Positions 10,246-19,992 of a stretch of 20,000 bases of DNA are shown piece by piece (position 1 is the first letter of the stretch; every line of letters begins with the position of its first letter). The position numbers and the translations under genes were made by a program. This DNA comes from Trachelipus rathkii (Eukaryota > Arthropoda > Malacostraca > Isopoda > Trachelipodidae): assembly GCA_015478945.1 (NCBI GenBank), contig JABUQX010088438.1, forward strand, positions 1 to 20,000. The letters are read 5' to 3'. Below the pieces are notes generated by a model. It saw nothing but the letters and a program-made list of their open reading frames with translations, was not told where the DNA came from and ran no database searches.

Positions 10246-11511
10246 AAATCAACAAGTATCATAGTATATAAATTATAATATAATATATATTTATATTATA
10301 TATAATATAATATATATAATAATAAAAAAAAAATAAAATAAAAATAATATATATATTTATATATATATATATATTTATATATATATAGAAGTAATAAAAT
10401 AAAAAAATTAAATAAACAATAATACATAAAATCAAAATAAATAATTAGGTTATGCTTAAATAAAAATGGTCTATAAATTAAATATCAAATAAAATTAATC
10501 TAAATATATAAAAAATATTAATAATAATATCAAAATAGTATCAATATAATAATATAGATATATAAAATAGAATGATTTGAGAAATAAATAATATAAAAAT
10601 TTAATTTAATATAAATATTAATAATGATAAAAAAAAATATAATAAATAATATAGTTTTTATTTAAATATATAAATTATGAAATTAAAAGACAATAACCAT
10701 TTCAGATTATAAAGTTGCTAATTATAAATATATATAATTAAAAAGTAAATAAAATATAAATAATAAATAAATAAAATAAAAATATAATAAACTATTTATG
10801 GTTTTTCTATATGTCTTTTTTATTTATTATATAAATTGCTCCTAATATATAATTAAAGTAAAAATAATAAGAAATATAAAAGATATAATATAAATAAATA
10901 TAATAAAATCAAAAAAATCGCTGATAGATTATATTCACATACAATCAAATTAAAACGAAGATTCTGTCAATCAGATTTTTTTAACTTTAAAAATATTCTA
11001 ATAAGAACTAAACTGTATCACAATTAAATAGAGTAAAAAACAATAAAATGATAAGTACTCATAATCTTATTGCTCCAAACATTATCAGCTTCTTATCTAA
11101 AAAAAAAAAAAAAGTTATTATTTAGAGTAGAGATATATATGATACCAGTTTATCCCTATCGACGTGTTATGGACGTCATTCAGACATCAAGAGCCGGAAC
11201 AGATTAATACTCGTAAAAAATGTAAAGTAAACGGAACTTCACGTCTCCAGTGTTAATAAAAATAAAATTCCAGAAAAAATATAATATGTACATGATAAGA
11301 GAAAAAAATATAATAAACATTGAAATACTTTTTATATTAATCTTTAGATTATTCCAAGAATAAAAATATAAGATAATAAAATAAAATGAAAAAAAAAGAA
11401 ATTATATATAAAACATAGTAAAATATAATAATAAATTTAATGAATAAAATAAGTTATAAAATTTGAATAAAAACTAAAAAAATATTATAATATAAAATAA
11501 AAAATATATGA

Positions 11512-11514
<3 letters not shown>
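10246..11514. repeat. A-rich plus-strand block with TA runs
   Basis: The composition changes from AGTTTA-type words to AAATAAAATAAA-type words, and G and T fall sharply on the plus strand. It contains a TA-rich patch at 10,260-10,390. A small normal-complexity island at 10,915-11,280 includes GACGT at 11,161-11,165 and GACGTC at 11,172-11,177. No reading frame or RNA is supported. Confidence 0.6.
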
Positions 11515-11545
<31 letters not shown>

Positions 11546-11757
11546 AATAAAAGAAAAAAAAAATAAAAAAAAAATAAAAAAAAAAAAAAAAAAACCCCGT
11601 TTTTTTTAAGAGCAAATTAAAAAATAAAAAAAAAAATAATAATAAAAAAAAAGAGATAAATTTTTTTTAAAAAATTAAAAAAAAAAAAAATTATATAAAA
11701 AAATAAAATAGTAAAAAAAAAAAAGAAACAAATAAGAAAAAAAGAATAAAAAAAACC
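11515..11757 (+). repeat. dense A-tract block
   Basis: Consecutive A-runs separated by single T or G bases, with one CCCCGTTTTTTTT interruption at about 11,595-11,607. It abuts the GC-rich block. If that block were a minus-strand retroelement, a poly-T rather than a poly-A would be expected at this end on the plus strand. Homopolymer base-calling error is possible here. Confidence 0.7.
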
Positions 11758-11815
11758 TAGAATGGTGTGTCCCGTGGTTATAAAAAAATTGGTGAAATTA
11801 GTGAGAGTTTGTTGA

Positions 11816-11880
11816 GAGGAGAGAGACCGTCCGCACAGGCGGACGACGTCAATGACGCCTCTCGAACGCAGGCAAGCAAC
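11816..11880 (+). repeat. direct repeat, copy A
   Basis: GAGGAGAGAGACC at 11,816-11,828 is repeated exactly at 12,460-12,472. Both copies continue as GGCGGACGAYGTCAAT, then ACGCCTCTCGA and GCAG, with small indels. The copy lies near the left edge of the GC-rich block. Similarity may begin slightly earlier (TAGTGA-like words at about 11,800 and 12,434). Confidence 0.7.
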
Positions 11881-12459
11881 ACTGCATCACTGCTGCTGCC
11901 CTCGTACGTGGGTGTAAAGGTATGTGAATATCCCATGTGCGGTGTCCTCCACTCTGCCTCATCAGGGCGACGTGGGGACTACTGCAGGTATCGTCAATGT
12001 CACGCGTTTCTCTGCATTCAGGAATGGTCCAGAGCCAAGACCGTAAGGCTAGTGACGGGATAGGAAGTCCTCTACTTACACCTCAGCCGCTGCTTAGGCG
12101 GTTCGAGGATCACCTCTCCAGGCAAAGTTCGAGCTACATGCTGCAGCCGCGAATTGGGCGGCGTCAACATGTGTCTCCCTCACCCGTCTTTTCCCAGGTA
12201 TTCCGCAGGGATTCTGGTGTCGAAGGCATACTGTTACGTCCCCTCTACGGGACATAACGAACTCTCGACTCGGAAATGTAAGCTGCAGCGAAGGGAAATT
12301 GCCTCGCTTCTGTTTGACTCGCTTCTTGGGAACCTTGGTTTTCACCTCGGTGGAGGTAAATCTCGGGGGGCGGTACTTAGCCGCTAAAAAACATTCCGAG
12401 GGAAGCTGAATTCAGAGATTAAACCTTTTTCCCTAGTGACATGTTGCCCTCCAAACGAA

Positions 12460-12522
12460 GAGGAGAGAGACCTCGCTCCGGCGGACGATGTCAATTGAAC
12501 GCCTCTCGAGAGCAGTGCAAAC
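12460..12522 (+). repeat. direct repeat, copy B
   Basis: Diverged partner of the copy at 11,816, in the same orientation, with ACGCCTCTCGA and GCAG preserved. About 190 bases of GC-rich-block sequence follow it before the (TA)n, so it is not at the exact right edge. This fits a duplicated internal unit or a long tandem period better than clean terminal repeats. Confidence 0.7.
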
Positions 12523-12707
12523 CACAACACGCTAGATTCCACAACGACATATTTTGAGAGAAGAGTAAGTGAAGGAAATCAGTTCGACGCAGGAAATCAT
12601 TTGATAAAACCTATAGAATCCCAACGACGTTGAGCTTACTGTGGGAAAAATACGAAACCAATTTGCTTTAGATGCAATGTTCCACTTCACGATGTGTGTT
12701 TTCAGAG

Positions 12708-12935
<228 letters not shown>

Positions 12936-12989
12936 ATTGAAAAATATATAACATATGAATATCATTTTTATTAAATAATCGATATTTTT

Positions 12990-12993
12990 ACCT

Positions 12994-13031
<38 letters not shown>

Positions 13032-13064
13032 TAATTATATCTATATATATATATATATATACAT

Positions 13065-13095
<31 letters not shown>

Positions 13096-13277
13096 ATATA
13101 TTTATTATTATAATATATTATTATATATATATATATATATATTAGTTTTATTCATATATATAATATATATATATTATATTATATAATATATATAATATAT
13201 TAAATCTTATATATAATACTAATATATATAAATTTATATATTTAATTCCTTACTTACTTGAAATTATATCAAACAAT

Positions 13278-13312
<35 letters not shown>

Positions 13313-13386
13313 GTGTATATATATTATATATATATTATATATATATATTTTATATATATATATATATAGTTTATTAAATCGATATT

Positions 13387-13454
<68 letters not shown>

Positions 13455-13475
13455 ATATTATATATATATATAAAA
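12990..13475. repeat. interrupted (TA)n cluster
   Basis: Several TA runs at about 12,995-13,235, 13,281-13,368 and 13,393-13,472, separated by short unique words such as TTAATTCCTTACTTACTTG near 13,241. The whole is self-complementary and prone to cruciforms. Confidence 0.85.
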
Positions 13476-13686
13476 TTTTGTTAATGAAATAAACAATTTT
13501 TTTTACTATTTATTTATATATAAAGCTATAATTAATATAAATTAAAGTCAATTTGTTTCGATTTATTTTGGTAAATTGAACAAATTAAATAATAATATGG
13601 GAATAAATCTATAATTAATCGCATCAATCAATTAAATATATTAATGTAGAGTAAATTAATATGGATAATGTTATAAAATATAAGGA

Positions 13687-13687
<1 letters not shown>
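13476..13687. other. short AT-rich unique spacer
   Basis: Ordinary AT-rich sequence between the TA cluster and the TTA arrays. Nothing recognised. Confidence 0.6.
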
Positions 13688-13833
<146 letters not shown>

Positions 13834-13904
13834 GTTTTATTTATAAAATAGTTTGTTTATTACTTCCATTGGGTCTTAAGATTTATTTGTTTATTTTACT
13901 TATT

Positions 13905-13980
13905 CTTATTTATTATTATTATTATATTATTATTATTATTATTTATTATTATATATTAATTATTATATTTATTATTTATA

Positions 13981-14060
<80 letters not shown>
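13905..14060 (+). repeat. (TTA)n microsatellite, second array
   Basis: Interrupted from 13,905 and pure from about 13,981 to 14,060, where it joins the TTG array without a spacer. Confidence 0.9.
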
Positions 14061-14061
<1 letters not shown>

Positions 14062-14183
14062 TGTTGTTGTTGCTGTTGTTTGTTGTTGTTGTGTTGTTGT
14101 TGTTGTGCTGATGTTGTTGTTAGTTGTTTATTGTTGTTTGTTGTGTTGTGTGTTCTGTGTTTGCTGTTGTTGTTGTTGTTGTG
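14061..14183 (+). repeat. (TTG)n array, contiguous with (TTA)n
   Basis: Starts with CTG at 14,061 and continues as TTG triplets with frequent frame slips (GTGTTG, TTTGTTG) to 14,183. The 80-codon poly-Leu frame over this junction arises because TTA and TTG both encode Leu; it is not a gene. Confidence 0.85.
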
Positions 14184-14203
14184 TAATTCGGTTCGTTTTG
14201 TGG

Positions 14204-14247
14204 TATTATTAATTATTATTATTTATTAATATCTATTATATATATTG

Positions 14248-14330
<83 letters not shown>

Positions 14331-14355
14331 TATATTTTTAATTATTATTATATTT
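14204..14355 (+). repeat. (TTA)n microsatellite, third array
   Basis: Pure TTA at about 14,249-14,330, flanked by interrupted ATTATT words. It is separated from the previous arrays by only about 20 unique bases. Confidence 0.85.
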
Positions 14356-14460
14356 GTTTTACGTTATCTATCAAATAGATGAGAAGTAATTTAAATCATT
14401 AAAATTAAAAAGAACACTGCTTATTTTAATTTATTATTTAGTGAAAATTTTATGGAAATT

Positions 14461-14474
14461 AAAAAAAAAAAAAA
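14461..14474 (+). repeat. A14 homopolymer
   Basis: An isolated A-run preceded by AATT. It could be an old retroposon tail, but no element body is recognisable upstream. Confidence 0.6.
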
Positions 14475-14501
14475 GGAGACAATGTTCCAAATATTTTGTG
14501 T

Positions 14502-14524
14502 GGGGGAGGGGTGGTGGGGGAGAG
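14502..14524 (+). other. G-rich run, possible G-quadruplex
   Basis: G-runs of 5, 4, 2 and 5 separated by single A or T bases, followed by AGAGG. Four consecutive GG steps allow a two-tier quadruplex; a three-tier one would need a bulge. It is the strongest G-clustering in the window. Confidence 0.5.
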
Positions 14525-14853
14525 GAGTAATTCAAACTTCGTTATAGTGTCTGTTAACGTCATCAGCTTATTTAATCTTAGATAAAGTTACTTTTCACTT
14601 TTTATTGATTTATTTAGGATTAAAATTAGTTCTACATGATTACTCAACCGCTCTCATAAAGGCATACATTTATACCATGGCGTAGCGGTGGTGGTGAACG
14701 TTTCAGCAATTTGGCACTTGCAAAATTTTAGGTTAAAAATGGTTTGTTAGGAGATTTTTTTAAGTTTGTCTTTTTATTGTGATATATTCACTGTAGTGGG
14801 TACATACATTCGTACCCTTCCTGAAACATTCTTCCTCCCCCCCTCAATCACAA
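14525..14853. other. unique spacer containing a tRNA-like fragment
   Basis: Normal-complexity DNA. Apart from the tRNA-like piece at 14,678, I see no feature. A frame at 14,766-15,023 starts at TTG and runs into the CA repeat, so I reject it as coding. Confidence 0.55.
14678..14742 (+). repeat. tRNA-like SINE-type fragment
   Basis: TGGCGTAGCGG at 14,678-14,688 is a good Pol III A-box in the style of tRNA TGGCGTAGTGG, followed by TGGTGAACG as in a D-arm. TTGGCACTTGCAAAATTTTAGGTT follows (key words GGCACTTGC at 14,713-14,721 and AGGTT at 14,730-14,734). The expected B-box GGTTCGANNCC has decayed to GGTTAAAAATGG. It is an inactive remnant if real. Confidence 0.4.
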
Positions 14854-14934
14854 TGCACACACATACTTCACTCACCACACACACGCACACACCATACACA
14901 CACTCTACATCACACACTACCTACACACACACAC

Positions 14935-14988
<54 letters not shown>

Positions 14989-14992
14989 GCAC
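14854..14992 (+). repeat. (CA)n microsatellite
   Basis: Interrupted ACAC words, then 24 uninterrupted AC units at 14,937-14,984. Alternating purine-pyrimidine DNA of this kind can adopt Z-form. The Thr-His peptide it would encode is an artefact. Confidence 0.9.
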
Positions 14993-15525
14993 TCCTCCAT
15001 CATCGATGCTTGTTATGTTCTAATAACATTTGAGTAAAATGCTTGGAGTAAAATTGCTTTCTCAGTTTTTTTTTTCTTTAACTTTCTTTTTTTCTCAAGA
15101 TTATCCTCGAGAGTTAAGGTCGAAATGACTTTTGATCACGTTCTTTTCAAATTAAATTATTAAATAGAGTTTCTTGAGGAAAAATCAAGATATATTTTTT
15201 CACGAATGTAAAGAGAAATTTTTTTTCAATTTTTATTTTTTTAATTTTTTTTATAGCTTATCTGAATTTATTTTTTTTAAAGCTAAATAGAGAGAATTGC
15301 TGTTTCCTACAAATAGCCTCTCCCCAAAACAAGAAAAATAGAGAGGGATAATGATATATGTTACTTTTTGTTGTAAGAAAGTATATATGTATGAAAGTTG
15401 AAATTCATGTATAGAAACTAGAATTATTTTTATGTTCATGGAAAATATTCAAGTAATGGGCTGCAATGTGCAGCTCATAGATGATGAAAGGTTCGGCGTA
15501 AGCGTCTCTGAACTGAATACAAGTT
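14993..15525. other. unique island with T-runs and one hairpin
   Basis: T-rich to about 15,270, then more complex. GGGCTGCA (15,458-15,465) pairs with TGCAGCTC (15,469-15,476) around ATG: eight pairs including one G-U. The minus strand at 15,523-15,407 is open for 39 codons without an ATG and with no recognised motif. Confidence 0.5.
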
Positions 15526-15613
15526 TAGTAGTTGTAGTAGTAGTAGCAGTAGTAGTTGTTGTAGTAGTAGTAGTAGTATAGTATAGTAGTAGTAGTGTAG
15601 TAGTAGTAGTAGT

Positions 15614-15648
<35 letters not shown>

Positions 15649-15650
15649 TG
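15526..15650 (+). repeat. (TAG)n microsatellite
   Basis: TAG triplets with TTG/CAG interruptions and phase slips, pure at about 15,614-15,648. It directly precedes a (TA)n block. The poly-Tyr minus-strand frame is an artefact. Confidence 0.9.
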
Positions 15651-15654
15651 TGCA

Positions 15655-15704
15655 TTTATATATATATATATATATATAATATATATATTTATATATATAT
15701 ATAT

Positions 15705-15770
<66 letters not shown>

Positions 15771-16105
15771 ATATAATTATATATATATATAATATATAAA
15801 TTGTGGTATATTATATATAATATATAAAGATACTATACAAATTTATAGTATATTATTATATATATATATATATATATATATAGTAAGATATATGAAAATA
15901 CATATATATATATTATTAATTATATATATATTAATATATTATATATATATATATATATATAATATATATATATATCTTTACTAACAGAGGTAAATATATA
16001 TATATATATTTATATTATAATAATATATATTAATATATATATATATATATTATATTATATATATATATATATATATATTTTATATATATATATAAATTAT
16101 ATATT
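15655..16105. repeat. interrupted (TA)n block
   Basis: TA runs with ATTA and TTAA interruptions and two short unique breaks (about 15,800-15,850 and 15,974-15,993). Confidence 0.85.
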
Positions 16106-17175
16106 AGTGATATATTCGTTAGAATGATTTTCTCCTGGAGGCCCTGGAAACCTTTCTGTTTATACTCGTATTATATCATATTAAGTTTAGAAACTTAATA
16201 AAATTTCTCTTTGGTACTTTTACAGGCATATGCAATATGATTTTACTTCTGCAATATAAATATAAATAATCTTTATAGTTAAATCTCTTTGTTCAATTCC
16301 TTGTCGCCAGCCTTAATCGCTATATTTGTTCTTACTGTTATTCAACTGTCTTTGACTTATGCATATTTAAATGCCGTGTATTGGGTCATGTCAGCCTTTA
16401 AAATAGATTTGGAAATGTCTTTCCCCAATTCAGGTGGATTTATGTAGGCCTCTGACTATTCCGCCATAGGTGATTAATTATATTAACAAGAGAATGATTT
16501 TAATTACAAGCAGTCTCTAATTTTAAACTTAAAGTTTCCAGTATTGACAAAGATATTTACAAAACATAAAAATAAAGATATAATAAAAATTAATTTTCAA
16601 ACTATTCTACTTTCATAATTAAAATGCAGAATTTACTCCTTCCTAGTGAACCTACCCTCTGCATTTTACAAGTAGTTGAAGCAATAAGATAACGTCCACG
16701 TAAATGCTTTAAAAATAAGACTTGTTTTGAAACCAATTTGTTGTATGCCTGAGTCCTGACTATTCTAACTGTGATTTAAATGAGTCTGACCAAACTGACA
16801 TGTTCCCAGTCTCAAAATCCAGAAGAGGCCGGACTCGGTAGCATGGTAACATCACAAATTCTGACCATAAAACGATTACATCAATTACCAGTTAGAGTGA
16901 GAAAAAAAAAAAAAAAAAAAAAAAAAATAATAATAATAAAATAAAAATAAAATAAATCCCCCTCCAGCTTTTGTTTGAGGGCTAAGGTTTTCGAAGGCTT
17001 TTTTTTAAGGTCTGGTTTGCAATTCTCATTATTTTCCATTACCCTTTTACTCAAATTTATTTTAATTTTTAGAGCAAATTTTGAAAATGGGTGAAGCCAA
17101 GTTTATCTCTTTGGTGCATTGATTCATCAAGATCCGGTGATTTTTGGTTCCATCAAAATTTCAGAACTTTAATAT
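16106..17175. other. longest unique island of the right half
   Basis: About 1 kb of normal-complexity DNA, broken by the A-tract and A-rich microsatellite at 16,902-16,957. I find no long frame. A pyrimidine-rich tract ending in TTTTTAG (about 17,072) precedes a 16-codon frame with ATGGGTGAAGCC at about 17,087, which stops at once. A tRNA-like piece lies at 16,826. Confidence 0.5.
16826..16927 (+). repeat. possible tRNA-like SINE with A-tail
   Basis: GGACTCGGTAGCATGGTAACATC (key words TCGGTAG at 16,835-16,841 and GGTAACATC at 16,845-16,853) resembles a tRNA D-arm and A-box. TTCTGACC follows at 16,859-16,866. The expected B-box is not recognisable. About 50 bases further on the segment ends in A26 at 16,902-16,927, which continues as AAT/AAAAT repeats as in LINE-mobilised retroposon tails. 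The A-tail gives some support; the head is weak. Confidence 0.35.
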
Positions 17176-17182
17176 AGTTAAA

Positions 17183-17313
17183 TATATATATATATACTAT
17201 ATATTTTTATATATAATATATATATAATATTATATATACTATTATATATATATAAGAACTATTATATATATATATAATATATTATATATATAATTATATA
17301 TAATATATATATT

Positions 17314-17346
<33 letters not shown>
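17183..17346. repeat. interrupted (TA)n
   Basis: TA runs with AATATA interruptions between two unique islands. Confidence 0.85.
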
Positions 17347-17347
<1 letters not shown>

Positions 17348-17366
17348 GGTGATTTGTTTAAAAACA

Positions 17367-17421
17367 AAAAAGGAAAAAAAATAAAAAAAAAATATTTTTG
17401 GGGTTTTTTTTCCCCCCCCCC
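17367..17421. other. A-T-G-T-C homopolymer ladder
   Basis: Successive homopolymers (A-runs, T5, G4, T8, C10) follow each other in about 50 bases. Such ladders commonly reflect poor base calls or a weak assembly join rather than biology. Confidence 0.5.
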
Positions 17422-17756
17422 GCAATCTTCTAGTTACACTAAGTTGAAATTGCAAAACACAACTTAAAGTTCAACAATAATTTTGATAAACGGGCAATAG
17501 AGATTTAATGTGCAAGGCAACCTCCGAATGATCCTTTTAAAAAATCTTCTGCTACAAACTCTCAATAATAACAGATCGTCACATTCAAACAAAATTTGGT
17601 GCAGATTAAATAAGGCATCATTCAGAATTAGCGAAGGTGAGATATTTTAATTATTACATTGAACAAAATAAATCTTCGAGTTTACCTCACTTGATAGCCT
17701 GGCGCCTACTAATTCGGCTGATGTTTTAATATAAAATGGGTAATATATTTTATACT
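17422..17756. other. unique island, no gene
   Basis: About 335 bases of ordinary sequence. No frame of useful length, no RNA fold and no mobile-element end recognised. Confidence 0.6.
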
Positions 17757-17772
17757 ATATAGTATTATATAT

Positions 17773-17825
<53 letters not shown>

Positions 17826-17852
17826 ATATCTATATATATATATTCTTTATAC
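17757..17852. repeat. (TA)n microsatellite
   Basis: TA runs with AATATA and ATATCTATA interruptions. Confidence 0.85.
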
Positions 17853-17917
17853 TAGCATATATATTTCAAGATTACGGCCTATAATAAAACATATTTTCAT
17901 TTACTGATTTATTTTTA

Positions 17918-18046
17918 GCACACACACACACCAACACCTACACCCCCACTCCAACCCACCCCACACACACACACACACACATATATATAAAAAAGATATA
18001 TATATATATATATATATAATATTATATATATAATATATATAATATA

Positions 18047-18080
<34 letters not shown>

Positions 18081-18267
18081 CCTATATATATATATATATT
18101 ATATATATTTATATATTATTATATATATATATATATATTATATATAATAGTATATATATATATATATATAATATATAATATCTATTAATTTTTATATATA
18201 TAAATATATAATATATCTATATATATATAATATGTATATATATATTTTATAATATAATATATATTTA

Positions 18268-18306
<39 letters not shown>

Positions 18307-18377
18307 TATTATATATTATATATATAATATATATATATGTGTGTGTGTTTGAAGTGTGTGTGTGTTGTGTGTGTGTG

Positions 18378-18415
<38 letters not shown>
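17918..18415. repeat. composite (CA)-(TA)-(GT) self-complementary block
   Basis: AC-rich sequence at 17,918-17,982 is followed by interrupted TA repeats to 18,338 and GT repeats at 18,339-18,415. On one strand the AC arm and the GT arm are complementary and the TA centre complements itself, so nearly 500 bases could fold back. The GT arm is nearly pure; the CA arm has a CCCCCACTCC interruption. Confidence 0.8.
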
Positions 18416-18417
<2 letters not shown>

Positions 18418-18419
18418 TT

Positions 18420-18713
18420 CAGCACTCTATTAGTATAAATTAGTATTAATATAGGATTGGCCGACGCACCAGGTTCGGATGCGGTGGCGGTGCCGGTGCG
18501 TAGGCAATTTTCATGTATCTTTGCAGTGCACGCGGCTCTAAGAAAATATAAAATTCCCAGTTGCTTCGACAATCCCGAATACGGATTTTAACATTTTAAT
18601 TTAAAAACTGTTTTCTATTATTTGTAAAAACATGAAAACATGTTACGTATTTTATTTAGTTGGTCCGTCAAAAAACCTTGATGGTGTAAAACTTTAAACC
18701 AACATACTACGCT
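18420..18713. other. unique GC-richer island with hairpin
   Basis: ACGCACC (18,464-18,470) and GGTGCGT (18,495-18,501) form a perfect 7-bp stem. The right part of the loop and arm contains three GCGGTG-type hexamers at about 18,480-18,497. A minus-strand 87-codon frame (18,309-18,572) ends in the TH repeat and is probably spurious, though its first 40 residues cover this island. Identity unknown. Confidence 0.4.
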
Positions 18714-18813
18714 AATAATAATTAATAATTAATAATAGTAATAATAATATGAATAATAATAAAAATAAAAATAATATAATAATAATAATATTATTATTTT
18801 ATTATTATTATTA

Positions 18814-18871
<58 letters not shown>

Positions 18872-18965
18872 TATTATTATTATAAATTATATATTATTAT
18901 TATATTATTATTATTATATTATTAATTTTATGTATTAATATTATTATTATTATTAATTATTAAAT
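18714..18965. repeat. (AAT)n / (ATT)n inverted trinucleotide arrays
   Basis: TAATAATAATAA-type units to about 18,789 switch to TTATTATT-type units to 18,965. The two halves are complementary and can form a long hairpin. Confidence 0.85.
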
Positions 18966-19580
18966 TATTATATTGGGATGTGCTCTCGATTAAAAATACT
19001 AGAAATGGATAAATAAAAATAAATTAATAGTTAATCATCAATAAAGAAAAAAAGATTAAGAAATGTGAAAAGCATTTCTTTTCCTGAATTGAACTGAATT
19101 GTAAACACTGAAATGACCTGAATTTAAGTCAGAGAAATAACTGAATGAGCTTCAAAGTGGTAAAATTCATGACAGAAAGGCCCTGTGAAAACGAATTCGA
19201 TCAGTTAACATTTTTTTTTTCTTTTTTTTTTTTTTTTTTTGTAATTAAAAATTATGAGTAAATAACTTTCAGATCGTCAAAAGTTGATGGGAATCTAACG
19301 AAAGAGGTTTTTTGTTTGTAAAAAAAAGAAGAAAAAAAAAGTTATTATATAAAAGAAGAGTAAGGAATAATAGATACTTTTTATGTAATCATTGATTACC
19401 TAAGTTTGCATTTCTCTTTGAAATCAAAATCATTAATCTCGGTTAGTAGATTGTTGTCGAAAGACTGGTTCGTATGGGAACCACTCGCGGCTATTAGGTG
19501 TCTTACTATGTATGCCAAGGATTTGGTATGATCATCAGAAATGCTCACTTCCAAGCATTGTGGAAGGCACTCTGCATTCA
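18966..19580. other. unique island with T-tract, no supported gene
   Basis: Mixed sequence with T-runs at 19,211-19,240 and CTGAAT-type short repeats at 19,084-19,150. On the minus strand 19,581-19,396 encodes 61 residues starting at an ATG (MNAECLPQCLEV...). Its composition is less biased than other frames here, but it opens directly out of a TA repeat and I recognise no domain. It is a possible exon or mobile-element scrap. Confidence 0.4.
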
Positions 19581-19627
19581 TATATTATATATATATATAA
19601 TATAGTATATATATATATATATAGTAT

Positions 19628-19658
<31 letters not shown>

Positions 19659-19741
19659 TATATATATTATAATTATACATATACATTATATATTAATATA
19701 TATATATATTATATTATATACTGTATATATATATTATATAT

Positions 19742-19772
<31 letters not shown>

Positions 19773-19873
19773 TATTATCATTTAATATATATATATATAA
19801 TATAATATATATATTATATATATTGAATACAAAATCTATATTTCTGTATCTGATAAAACATACTTTAATGTAG

Positions 19874-19912
<39 letters not shown>

Positions 19913-19934
19913 ATATATATTATTTATATATATT

Positions 19935-19992
<58 letters not shown>

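Noticed and set aside
11767..12387. Overlapping 77-106-codon frames in the GC-rich block, one with five Cys
   Set aside because: They start at GTG or TTG and overlap each other and a minus-strand frame. None has a recognisable domain. GC-rich DNA lacks stops by chance.
13869..14111. 80-codon frame of almost pure leucine
   Set aside because: It is a translation of the (TTA)n-(TTG)n arrays; both triplets encode Leu. There is no independent coding signal.
14766..15023. 85-codon frame with Thr-His repeats
   Set aside because: It starts at TTG and is mostly the (CA)n microsatellite.
15449..15655. Minus-strand poly-Tyr/Thr frame
   Set aside because: It is produced by the (TAG)n array read on the opposite strand.
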